20,114 bases of DNA from Pontiellaceae bacterium (GTDB lineage: Bacteria > Verrucomicrobiota > Kiritimatiellia > Kiritimatiellales > Pontiellaceae), in assembly GCA_016937035.1 (NCBI GenBank), contig JAFGWS010000116.1, positions 1 to 20,114 of the forward strand. The letters are read 5' to 3'. Position numbers and translations under genes: made by a program. The notes beneath the pieces were generated by a model. That model saw nothing but the letters and a program-made list of their open reading frames with translations. It was not told where the DNA came from and did no database searches. Positions 7,640-14,276 of this stretch are shown here, piece by piece (the first letter of the stretch is position 1; every line of letters starts with the position of its first letter).

Positions 7640-9328
7640 ATGAAGTTTACTGAATTGGGGCTCAGCCCCGAAACCCTTAAAGCTATCGAGTCGCTCGGTT
7701 TTGAAACACCGACACCGATTCAAGAACAAGCCATTCCGCTGCTGATGGAAGGTAACCGCGACGTTGTCGGACTCGCCTCAACCGGCACTGGAAAAACCGC
7801 CGCGTTCGGCCTTCCGCTGCTCGAACGTATTAAGGCCGAACAGCCCGTTGTGCAGGCCGTCATTCTTTCCCCCACCCGGGAACTTTGCCTGCAGATCGCG
7901 AGCGACCTGCGGAATTTTTCCAAATTCATGAAGGGCATCCGCATTGCCGCAGTGTACGGCGGCGCCAACATTGTAACGCAGATCCGCGAACTCAAAGCCG
8001 GCGCACAGGTCATTGTGGCAACACCCGGTCGCCTGGTCGACCTGATTGAGCGCAAAGCCGCCAAACTGGAATCGGTCTCAACCGTCGTGCTCGACGAAGC
8101 CGACGAAATGCTCAACATGGGCTTCAAAGAAGAACTCGACACCATTTTGGAGCGGGCGCCCAAGGAACGCCTGACCTGGCTCTTCTCCGCAACCATGGCC
8201 AAAGGCGTCGCACGCATCGCCCAAAACTACCAACACGATCCCGTCGAAATCTCTGTTGGCGGGCGCAACGAAGCGGCGGTAAACATCGAACACTACTGTT
8301 TTATGGTCCATGAAAAAGACCGCTACCCCGCGCTCAAACGCATCCTCGACTATCTGCCCGAAATTTACGGACTCGTCTTCTGCCGAACCCGCGCCGAAAC
8401 ACAGGAGGTTGCCGAGCGGCTTCTGGCCGACGGCTATTCCGCCGAAGCCCTCCATGGAGATCTCTCGCAGGCACAGCGCGACAACGTAATGCGCAAATTC
8501 CGCAACCGCTCGCTCAGCGTCCTCGTCGCAACCGACGTCGCCGCGCGCGGAATCGATGTGAACGACATCACCCATGTTATTCATTATAAGCTGTCCGACG
8601 AAGTATCGGCTTACACGCACCGCTCCGGACGTACCGGCCGCGCCGGAAAATCAGGCGTCTCTATTGCACTGATCAATATGCGCGAGCGCCGCCGCATCGC
8701 AGATCTCGAACGCCGCAACAATATCCGTATTCGCTTGGAAAAGGTGCCTGATGCCCACACCATCTGCGAAAATCAACTGCTCGCGCTCATCCATCGCGTG
8801 GTCGAAGTGGAAGTCAAAGAAGAGGAAATCCGGGACTATCTTCCGCCCGCCTACGAAGCGCTCTGCCACCTCGACAAAAAGGAAATCATCAAGCGCTTCA
8901 TCGCTGTTGAATTTAACCACTTCCTCGACTACTACCGCGATGCCGAAGACATCAACGCGAAATCACTTCCGCCGCGCGACCGTGAACGCCAACCGCGTCA
9001 GCAACGTTCTGATAATCAGAAGCGCAACAGCCGCATGCAGGCTTACGACACCAAGCGCTTTTCCATCAACGTCGGCCGTGTTCACAAAGTCAACGCCGGC
9101 GCGATTGTGCGCCTGATCTGCGAAAACTGCAACGTGCGCTCCAACCAGATCGGTGCCATCGATCTCGGTCGGGACAGTTCCTTCTTTGAAGTCTCCAAAG
9201 AGATCGCCGGAGCCATTCGCGCCGGAACGCAGGATATGACACTCGACGGTCGCAAGGTCAGCATACGCTCCGCCTCCGGAGGCCCGAACCGCCCGCAACA
9301 ACAGCACCGTCGCCGACGCGAAGATTAA
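7640..9328 (+). CDS. DEAD-box ATP-dependent RNA helicase with DbpA-type RNA-binding domain
   Basis: The 562-residue protein carries the DEAD-box motifs in order: Q motif (GFETPTPIQ, about 20-28), Walker A (ASTGTGKT, 46-53), PTREL (78-82), TPGR (128-131), DEAD (152-155), SAT (183-185) and HRSGRTGR (327-334). A linker rich in Arg and Gln (about 440-470) leads to a DbpA RNA-binding domain (about 473-545; INVGRVHKVNAGAIVRLICE and IGAIDL). A basic QQQHRRRR tail follows. Such proteins unwind structured RNA in ribosome assembly (DbpA) or cold adaptation and RNA decay (CsdA/DeaD). The combination fits either name, so I give no symbol. It is monocistronic here, with GAGAGGA before its ATG. Confidence 0.95.
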   Translation: MKFTELGLSPETLKAIESLGFETPTPIQEQAIPLLMEGNRDVVGLASTGTGKTAAFGLPLLERIKAEQPVVQAVILSPTRELCLQIASDLRNFSKFMKGIRIAAVYGGANIVTQIRELKAGAQVIVATPGRLVDLIERKAAKLESVSTVVLDEADEMLNMGFKEELDTILERAPKERLTWLFSATMAKGVARIAQNYQHDPVEISVGGRNEAAVNIEHYCFMVHEKDRYPALKRILDYLPEIYGLVFCRTRAETQEVAERLLADGYSAEALHGDLSQAQRDNVMRKFRNRSLSVLVATDVAARGIDVNDITHVIHYKLSDEVSAYTHRSGRTGRAGKSGVSIALINMRERRRIADLERRNNIRIRLEKVPDAHTICENQLLALIHRVVEVEVKEEEIRDYLPPAYEALCHLDKKEIIKRFIAVEFNHFLDYYRDAEDINAKSLPPRDRERQPRQQRSDNQKRNSRMQAYDTKRFSINVGRVHKVNAGAIVRLICENCNVRSNQIGAIDLGRDSSFFEVSKEIAGAIRAGTQDMTLDGRKVSIRSASGGPNRPQQQHRRRRED

Positions 9329-9367
9329 TCCTTATTCCAGAAAAACAAAAAAGTCTACTGGTCAACG

Positions 9368-9390
9368 GTTCCGCAGGCGGCTCGCCTGCC
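9368..9390. repeat. REP-like hairpin GTTCCGCARGCG-type, copy 1
   Basis: GCAGGCG (9373-9379) and CGCCTGC (9383-9389) form a perfect 7-bp stem with a GCT loop, headed by GTTCC. Related copies begin the two long direct repeats at 9422 and 11101, each preceded by TCAAC plus one base. Confidence 0.6.
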
Positions 9391-9395
9391 TTGTG

Positions 9396-9417
9396 GAGCG
9401 GGCATCCTTGCCTGCTC
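9396..9417. repeat. REP-like 22-bp hairpin repeat, copy 2
   Basis: GAGCGGGC-ATCCTT-GCCTGCTC matches the unit at 58-79 at 19 of 22 positions. The near-symmetry of the arms is kept in both copies. Confidence 0.6.
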
Positions 9418-9421
9418 AACT

Positions 9422-9577
9422 GTTCCGCAAGCGTCTCGCCTGCCATAGTTACCTAAAGAAAGGGACCCCCTTTTTAGCGGATTAAGGATTTCTTTCAGAA
9501 ATGCGCGGAGCCTAAAGTCGCAGCTACAAGAAGAATCGGAACAACGATTACGGGATTACGGGACCGACACCTTCGGT
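9422..9577. repeat. Long diverged direct repeat, copy A
   Basis: The block begins with GTTCCGCAAGCG, contains an A/T-flanked hairpin (AAAGGG-ACC-CCCTTTTT, 9459-9475) and ends in ACACCTTCGGT. Copy B lies at 11101-11276 in the same orientation. The last ~100 bases (from AGCGG.TTAAGGATTT onward) align almost throughout, with scattered substitutions and a 3-base indel; the first part is more diverged. The hairpin with its T-run could also serve as a terminator for the helicase gene, 130 bp upstream. No open reading frame shared by both copies is evident. Confidence 0.75.
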
Positions 9578-9582
9578 TTATG

Positions 9583-9609
9583 TTGCCCGAACGCTGCGCG
9601 TTCGGGCAA
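9583..9609. repeat. Perfect 12-bp inverted repeat (hairpin)
   Basis: TTGCCCGAACGC (9583-9594) and GCGTTCGGGCAA (9598-9609) form an uninterrupted 12-bp stem with a TGC loop. No T-run follows, so it is not a standard terminator. Its last bases overlap the left arm of the next inverted repeat. Confidence 0.75.
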
Positions 9610-9744
9610 AGGCGCGTTGACTCCGTCCAACGTATGGCCGTCCGTCACTCCGCGTCGGCCAACCACACGTTGGACCAACAAAGGCCTCGCCTACCGCGGG
9701 CAAGCCCGCTACAGTCTTAACCTTTATTGGTCAACGCGCCTTTG
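9607..9744. repeat. 138-bp element with 15-bp terminal inverted repeats
   Basis: CAAAGGCGCGTTGAC (9607-9621) is the exact reverse complement of 9730-9744. Inside are an attC-like hairpin (9625-9675) and a GCGGGC-AA-GCCCGC hairpin (9696-9709). The element ends 16 bp before the lipoprotein start and would form most of that gene's leader. It is too short to code for a transposase. A MITE-like or REP-cluster element is the likeliest class. Confidence 0.6.
9625..9675. other. attC-like hairpin (RYYYAAC ... GTTRRRY)
   Basis: GTCCAACGT (9625-9633) pairs with ACGTTGGAC (9667-9675), and inside it TGGCCG (9635-9640) with CGGCCA (9656-9661). The outer boxes GTCCAAC and GTTGGAC fit the integron attC R-box consensus. 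Against it, the internal gaps are one and five bases rather than balanced spacers, no integrase gene is in the window, and I found no matching site after the next gene. Confidence 0.2.
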
Positions 9745-9760
9745 GGAGCATGAAGGAAAT

Positions 9761-10411
9761 ATGAAACGAACCTTACTCACAATGCTATCCGTTGCGCTCC
9801 TTGCCGGATGCGGCCAGAAGACACAACCGAAATCATCGTCCGCAGCGCCAGCAGTTCAGGAATCCTTCGCGGCCCTCAAAACCGCCCTGCGTGATGGAAA
9901 CGGTCCAGGTGCAGCGTCGCGTGTCACACCACAAACATTGGAGATGTACGAGCGCTGCCGCAAGCTTGCCTTGGATTCAGCGGGAACAGATTTCGAGTCG
10001 CTATCGCAACTCGAAGTCCTTCTCACATTCCAGCTCCGCTGGCTACTCCCGAAGGCTGAACTTGAGACTATGGACGGAACAGAAGTCTTCGCGTGGGGAG
10101 TAGAAGAGGGATTGGTGAAGAAGGATACTCTTGCCGCCATCGAACTGGACAAAGTCCAGCCCGAAGGCGGCAAAGCCGTGGCGACCTTACGGAACCAAGG
10201 TCAGCCTGTGACTGACCTTGTTTTCGATTTTGAGCTGCATGACGGAGTGTGGCAGCTCGACTTCAAACGTATTCTCCAGTCCACGGATCGCGCCTTCGCC
10301 GCGCTCCGCGAACGTGCAGGCAAGACGAAGATTGAGCTGGCCGTATACCTCATTGAGCAGACGTACGAGAGCGAAGTTCCCTCACAGATTCTGAACGGAC
10401 CATTGAAATGA
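9761..10411 (+). CDS. Small putative lipoprotein, function unknown
   Basis: The ATG at 9761 gives 216 residues beginning MKRTLLTMLSVALLAGC, a classical type II signal with lipobox LAGC (Cys17) followed by a Gln/Lys/Ser linker. AAGGAA lies just before this ATG. The frame stays open upstream to 9617, but that extension runs through the inverted repeats and is not credible. The mature part is soluble and mostly helical in look. Its C-terminal half (LDKVQPEGGKAVATLRNQGQPVTDLVFDFELHDGVWQLDFKRIL) resembles small domains of the NTF2/DUF4878 style that carry a conserved Trp-x-Leu, but I do not recognise the family. It is the only credible gene in the repeat island. Confidence 0.8.
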   Translation: MKRTLLTMLSVALLAGCGQKTQPKSSSAAPAVQESFAALKTALRDGNGPGAASRVTPQTLEMYERCRKLALDSAGTDFESLSQLEVLLTFQLRWLLPKAELETMDGTEVFAWGVEEGLVKKDTLAAIELDKVQPEGGKAVATLRNQGQPVTDLVFDFELHDGVWQLDFKRILQSTDRAFAALRERAGKTKIELAVYLIEQTYESEVPSQILNGPLK

Positions 10412-10467
10412 GAGGGCTCCCAACAAGACAAATGGAGGATATTGTCGCGAACACAAGGTGCCAGTCC

Positions 10468-10664
10468 CGAATGGCACTTAATTAAGCGTTGTAGGGCTGA
10501 AATGGTTGAGTCTTCGAAACCTTCCAGCCTCAATCGCTCGGCTGAGCGTGTATCCTTCAATTGCAATGACTTGGAAACGATTTCAGTCCGTTGGGCTGCG
10601 GCGGGAAGGTTCTCAACCATTCCCGCCCTACAACTGCAAAATGGCCTTAACTAAGTGTCATTCG
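10468..10664. repeat. Large foldback (BIME-like) element
   Basis: Outer arms CGAATGGCACTTAATTAAG (10468-10486) and 10646-10664 are reverse complements with two mismatches. Middle arms 10488-10510 and 10612-10634 match at 20 of 23 (GTTGTAGGGC / GCCCTACAAC and AATGGTTGAG / CTCAACCATT). Inner arms 10518-10529 and 10600-10611 match at 11 of 12. Each half also folds alone: 10495-10529, and 10600-10627 with a 12-bp stem. Two related hairpins in opposite orientation is the layout of a bacterial interspersed mosaic element. A smaller hairpin GTGCCA/TGGCAC (10458-10477) overlaps the left edge and may end the lipoprotein transcript. Confidence 0.7.
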
Positions 10665-10949
10665 TGTCAGTCCCGTACTCTCGTAATTTCATGCAAACGC
10701 TCCCCTTATTCTTCCCGTTCGCGCTCCTTCATTTCATCGATTCTTTGCGGTCACCTCGGCAGGCATTTTCAGCTCCCACAATCGTCCCTCTTTTTCTTTC
10801 TCTCGCCCAAGCGACCGAGCCGCCAAGCGCTCTTTTGGAAACATATAAATGCTATAAGAGCAAGGAGTCAAATCCCTTCCTGACAATGTTGCAGAAGCTC
10901 CAACTTCCTCACACGACGGGGACGTCGCGTTTACGATGATAATGAATTT
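10665..10949. other. No recognisable gene
   Basis: Open frames of up to 125 codons cross this stretch on the plus strand, but they lack ribosome binding sites, begin inside the foldback element and have low-complexity Ser/Arg/Phe-rich translations. I see neither a promoter nor an RNA gene that I could defend. Confidence 0.5.
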
Positions 10950-10966
10950 TTGGCTCGCAGAGCCAA
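10950..10966. repeat. REP-like hairpin TTGGCTC-GCA-GAGCCAA
   Basis: A perfect 7-bp stem with a 3-base loop, with ACGCTACAACAA on its right. Perfect short hairpins like this one recur through the island. Confidence 0.55.
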
Positions 10967-11006
10967 CGCTACAACAATGATGCCTCCGGTTGCCCTCTTT
11001 TCACGC

Positions 11007-11026
11007 GCCGGGTGCGGGGACCCGGC
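11007..11026. repeat. GC-rich hairpin GCCGGGT ... ACCCGGC
   Basis: A perfect 7-bp stem around GCGGGG. There is no T-run on either side, so a terminator is unlikely; it fits the REP-like population of the island. Confidence 0.55.
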
Positions 11027-11100
11027 TTACAGCGTATAGGATCGGGGTCCACAACCGTGCCGAAGACGCGCACAGCGTGCATCCCTCCAGTCGCTCAACC

Positions 11101-11276
11101 GTTCCGCAGGTGTCTCGCGTGCCCTCCACCGCAGGTTCCCCTCGTCATTAGAAAAAAAGGGGCCCCTTTTAAGCGGGTTAAGGATTTCGTTCAGGAATGC
11201 GCGGAGCCAAAAGTCGCAGCAACAAGAAGAAGAATCGGAAGAGCGATTACGAGATTACGGGATCGACACCTTCGGT
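11101..11276. repeat. Long diverged direct repeat, copy B
   Basis: Same orientation as copy A at 9422-9577, about 1.7 kb away, with extra bases in its first third. Where copy A has AAAGGG-ACC-CCCTTT, copy B has the perfect 16-bp palindrome AAAAGGGGCCCCTTTT (11155-11170). The hairpin is therefore kept although the bases differ. The shared tail ends in ACACCTTCGGT. Confidence 0.75.
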
Positions 11277-11301
11277 GTGCCGCCGCCATTCTGGCGAAAA
11301 G

Positions 11302-11318
11302 GCCCGCAGGATGCGGGC
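11302..11318. repeat. Hairpin GCCCGCA-GGA-TGCGGGC
   Basis: Perfect 7-bp stem, 3-base loop, in the last 120 bp of the repeat island, downstream of the minus-strand sigma-factor operon. It lacks a T-run on the minus strand and so is a poor terminator. Confidence 0.5.
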
Positions 11319-11396
11319 GATACGGGAAGTGGAATGCTCCGGTGTTCGTAGACGGAGCTTCAAGCCCAAACGAACAAGCCTTCACGCAGATTCCGA

Positions 11397-11810
11397 TTAG
11401 AGACCGGCCGTAGAATCCGGTAACCAGAAATGCATTTTTCCGTCGGCGGTTTGGTAGACTCCGTGCGGAATTCCGGCGAGCATTTCATTCATGGTGTCGG
11501 TATCGATATACTCGACTTCCACAGTATAATCCTTGGTTGAAAAAATGGTGACATGATCCATCCATTCATTCTCGCCGACGGTGCTGAAAATAATCCCGTC
11601 TTCCAGTTCCGAATTTGGGTTCGCATCAACCGTCTGCGCCGAAGTCTCTGCAACCTCCTTAGGGGCCGGGCGGAGAACAACCACCAGCCCGAGTAATAAC
11701 AGGCATAAAGCAAGTCCTGAGCGCCGTTGATATTTGCGTCGCTTTTCTCGCCGAACAGCGAGAAGCGTCTGTTCCAATACCTGTTCAGAAAAATGATTGC
11801 TGTTCTTCAT
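11397..11810 (-). CDS. Small single-pass membrane protein, possible sigma-factor partner
   Basis: 137 residues: a basic, probably cytoplasmic N-terminus (1-30, VRREKRRKYQRR), one membrane helix (about 31-47, GLALCLLLLGLVVVL) and a 90-residue acidic exported part rich in Asp, Glu and Thr. Its ATG overlaps the sigma-factor stop (ATGA, 11807-11810) and is preceded by AAGGAGG inside the sigma gene, so the two are co-translated. The position and topology are those of an anti-sigma factor. The cytoplasmic part is much shorter than a zinc-binding or FecR-type anti-sigma domain, and I recognise no family. The role is inferred from context only. Confidence 0.75.
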   Translation of the reverse strand: MKNSNHFSEQVLEQTLLAVRREKRRKYQRRSGLALCLLLLGLVVVLRPAPKEVAETSAQTVDANPNSELEDGIIFSTVGENEWMDHVTIFSTKDYTVEVEYIDTDTMNEMLAGIPHGVYQTADGKMHFWLPDSTAGL

Positions 11811-12370
11811 ATACTGCCTCCTTCAGAAGAATATTTCATCGCATCTCTCAACTTTGACCGTATGCGGGCGAGTTTAGATTCAACGGCCTTGGCGCTGATG
11901 CTGAATTGTTCTGCAAGATCTGCGTAGCTGTGCCGGGCATAGTATTTTCCTTCAATCAGCGCGCGATCTTCCCCCGACAATGACTCCAAGCACTTCTCAA
12001 GCGCACTCAACTGCTCCGTGGCGGCATCATCGGAATTACGGCGCTGTTCGGTCATATGCGCCAACTGTTCCATATAACGCATGCGGCGGGTTCGGCTGCG
12101 CCCTTCGTCCGCTGCGGCGCATCTTGCCAAGCAGGCCAGCCATGCCCAAAACGCAGTTTCATCGTTAAACCGGCGGATATGCCGAACCACACGCAGCATC
12201 GTCTGCTGCACCAAGTCGGCAGCGCGGTCTTCGTCGCCGCGCTGCAGCACAATATGATAGCGGAAAAGGCGATTAAAGTAAGCGTGATGAAACGACCGCC
12301 AAGCTGCTTCATCGCCCCTCTTCATTGCCGCCGTCAACTGCGCTACGGAACTGTCGTCCGAAAGATCCAT
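11807..12370 (-). CDS. ECF-type RNA polymerase sigma factor
   Basis: 187 residues with the two ECF domains. Sigma-2 spans about residues 22-92 (core-binding and -10 recognition; DLVQQTMLRVVRHIRRFNDETAFWAWL). A linker follows, then sigma-4 at about 122-178 with a clear helix-turn-helix (YADLAEQFSISAKAVESKLARIRSKLR). It would direct RNA polymerase to a small regulon. It starts at an ATG that shares one base with the stop of the upstream secreted-protein gene (TAATG, 12372-12368). It lacks a strong ribosome binding site of its own, which points to translational coupling. It overlaps the small membrane-protein gene by four bases. Confidence 0.92.
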   Translation of the reverse strand: MDLSDDSSVAQLTAAMKRGDEAAWRSFHHAYFNRLFRYHIVLQRGDEDRAADLVQQTMLRVVRHIRRFNDETAFWAWLACLARCAAADEGRSRTRRMRYMEQLAHMTEQRRNSDDAATEQLSALEKCLESLSGEDRALIEGKYYARHSYADLAEQFSISAKAVESKLARIRSKLRDAMKYSSEGGSI

Positions 12371-13167
12371 TATTTGTCCGATGCAGGGATGTTTTCTTTC
12401 ATCCGTTCCAGCAATTCACTTAAGTTTTCCCGCTCCGCTTCCAACGTTGCAATCTTCTGCTCAAGCTGTTTGTTTTGGGTCACAGTATCTTTCAGCGCCT
12501 TCTTGAGGTCACTGATTTCCGATTTTTCAGCTTCCTCTCGAGCCGCCACAAGCTCTGCTGCATGATTTTTCTGCCGTTTACTTACCGCAGCATCTTCGAG
12601 GCCTTTAAGCAAACGTTCCGCAATATCTATCTGTTCGGGCGTGCCGGAGAACATCAACAATCCGGTTTCCTCATGCAACGAATAGTTAGGACGTGTTATG
12701 TCCATCGTTGCCCTATATGCCTGATCCATTAACCCAAAGATATCGTTGTACTCGTACACATCCATTAGAGGATCTAAATAATACACAAACAGACGATGCG
12801 ACTCCTGGTCAAAAACCGCTTCAACCAGCACCGTATTACCACTGAAATGATTGATCATCAAATGCCCCTCGGTGACGGAATCGAGAACACCGAAAATTTC
12901 GCCGAAATCGACTTCCCGCAGATGCATGGGAGGCACGTAGATGTTTTTCAGGTCGCCCGGATTTATCTCAACAATATTCGGTACTGAAGAAAGGCCCGTA
13001 CTACTGTAAGCCGCAATGAATGCCTCCTTAAAATCAGCAAAGCTTCCACCTTCGAAATCTATATCTATGTCTCCGACATCTGCCTTTACCGACAGACACA
13101 TTGCAGCCATCGTCAGCGTGAACACCCAGATGAATTTACGACACGACCCGAACCCTGTTTTTTTCAT
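12370..13167 (-). CDS. Secreted protein with STN/secretin-N-like region and C-terminal coiled coil
   Basis: 265 residues with an N-terminal signal peptide (about 1-29, likely cleavage after VKA). The middle resembles a short-N-terminal (STN) or secretin-N domain: a FADFKEAFIAAYSSTGL helix, a NIYVPPMHLREVDFGEIFGVL stretch, then LLMFSGTPEQIDIAERLLKGLE (about 170-191), close in pattern to the secretin N1 repeat. A charged heptad-rich coiled coil (about 198-258) ends the protein. No outer-membrane secretin channel follows, so it is not a complete secretin. AAGGAG precedes its ATG. It is the first gene of the sigma operon and may be its envelope sensor or a target. I cannot name a function. Confidence 0.8.
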   Translation of the reverse strand: MKKTGFGSCRKFIWVFTLTMAAMCLSVKADVGDIDIDFEGGSFADFKEAFIAAYSSTGLSSVPNIVEINPGDLKNIYVPPMHLREVDFGEIFGVLDSVTEGHLMINHFSGNTVLVEAVFDQESHRLFVYYLDPLMDVYEYNDIFGLMDQAYRATMDITRPNYSLHEETGLLMFSGTPEQIDIAERLLKGLEDAAVSKRQKNHAAELVAAREEAEKSEISDLKKALKDTVTQNKQLEQKIATLEAERENLSELLERMKENIPASDK

Positions 13168-13250
13168 TTCGATCTCCTTGTGGTTAACGTGAATTTATAC
13201 GGAACACGCCGCTCAGCGCCATTTCCCTCGCAGAAAACGGGAAAAGCTTC

Positions 13251-14228
13251 TCAAAGAAAACAGGTGAGGAGCAGGAGTATGCCCCCCGCCTGCAGCAGAC
13301 TGAGCACTGCGGTCAGCAAGAGAGCCTTTGAACCATGAACCAGCAGCGAACGGAAACGAATGCGGCTCCCGATGGCAATCATTGCGGTAACCATCAGAAA
13401 CTTGGCGGTGAGCCGGGTTTTCAGCAGCAGAACATGGCCCGGCGGTAAAAAGCTGGCCAACACGGCGAATCCGATAAAGCCCAGAATGTACGCGGGAACG
13501 CACAAACGGCGACGTTTCCCCTCTTTTTCCGATGGGCTGAAAAAATAGTGGAGCAGCATGGCAATCGGGCCGATCATTAAAACCCGGATCATTTTAACCA
13601 CCAGCGCATGATTCCCCACGTTGTCGGAAACCGAAAATCCGGAGGCCGCCACCTGCCCAACCGCCTGCAGGCTGCCGCCGATCCAGCCGGCAGCCTGATT
13701 TTCTGTCAAATGCAGCGCCGCCGTCAACGCCGGCAGCACAAACAAACCGACCGTTCCCATCAGATTAACCACCGCAACCGCCACGGCCGTTTCATGTTTC
13801 TCCACCTTCAGCGGCGGCGCGGCGGCCAGTACCGCCGAGGAACCGCAGACCGAATTTCCAACCCCCAACAGCAGCGCCGAGCGTTTGGAAAGCCCAAACA
13901 GCCGCCCCAGCGGAACAGAAAGAAATATGGCGGCAGTCATGACCGGAAGAACAATAAAGGCGCTCGCTCCGGTTTGTCCAATTGCATGCAGATCCAGTTC
14001 GCTTCCCATAAGTGCAATTGCAACCGGAAGAATGACGCGCTCCGCGAACCCGAAGCCGTCGGAAAAAAGATTGCGTTCCGGCAGAAGATTTCCCACCACG
14101 ATTCCGATGAAAATAGCCAGGCTGATGGCCCCGGGCTGCGGAAATCTTTTTGAAATCAGCACCGATGCTACTGCCAAACCGACTGCGGCGAGCAACCCCG
14201 GGATGAGACTTTTTTCAGGCATTTTCAT
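13251..14228 (-). CDS. YeiH-family (UPF0324/PF03601) putative membrane transporter
   Basis: 325 residues with about ten hydrophobic segments and the family signature GNSVCGSSAVLA (about 124-135), within the pattern AIALMGSELDL ... VNLMGTVGLFVLPAL. Members are annotated as putative sulfate exporters (YeiH) but their substrate is poorly established. A start at 14228 is chosen because GGAGAG lies 10 bases upstream; a second ATG two codons in is also possible. The gene lies 48 bp after the mnmA stop on the same strand and 83 bp before the start of the sigma operon. It may be cotranscribed with mnmA, but no functional link is obvious. Confidence 0.88.
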   Translation of the reverse strand: MKMPEKSLIPGLLAAVGLAVASVLISKRFPQPGAISLAIFIGIVVGNLLPERNLFSDGFGFAERVILPVAIALMGSELDLHAIGQTGASAFIVLPVMTAAIFLSVPLGRLFGLSKRSALLLGVGNSVCGSSAVLAAAPPLKVEKHETAVAVAVVNLMGTVGLFVLPALTAALHLTENQAAGWIGGSLQAVGQVAASGFSVSDNVGNHALVVKMIRVLMIGPIAMLLHYFFSPSEKEGKRRRLCVPAYILGFIGFAVLASFLPPGHVLLLKTRLTAKFLMVTAMIAIGSRIRFRSLLVHGSKALLLTAVLSLLQAGGILLLLTCFL

Positions 14229-14276
14229 CTGTTATCTACTCTCCAGTGCGCCGCAGCGTTTACGTTTTTCAAACCT

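Noticed and set aside
9617..9760. Upstream extension of the lipoprotein reading frame
   Set aside because: It runs through the inverted repeats and would bury the lipoprotein signal; the ATG at 9761 has a Shine-Dalgarno sequence and a textbook lipobox start.
10421..10500. A possible second attC-like site after the lipoprotein gene (CCCAACAAG ... GCGTTGTAGGG)
   Set aside because: The end boxes are not complementary and the right part is better explained as an arm of the 23-nt foldback repeat.
9340..11396. CRISPR array
   Set aside because: Repeats differ in length and spacing, are palindromic and diverged, and no regularly spaced identical direct repeats or cas genes are present.
10506..11413. 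Open frames of 94-133 codons in the repeat island
   Set aside because: They start inside repeats, lack ribosome binding sites, overlap one another in different frames and give low-complexity translations.
13194..13230. A GGAAA ... CGTATAAA stretch before the sigma operon as an autoregulated ECF promoter
   Set aside because: The spacing is too long for the usual ECF GGAAC-N16-CGT pattern and the -35 match is poor.
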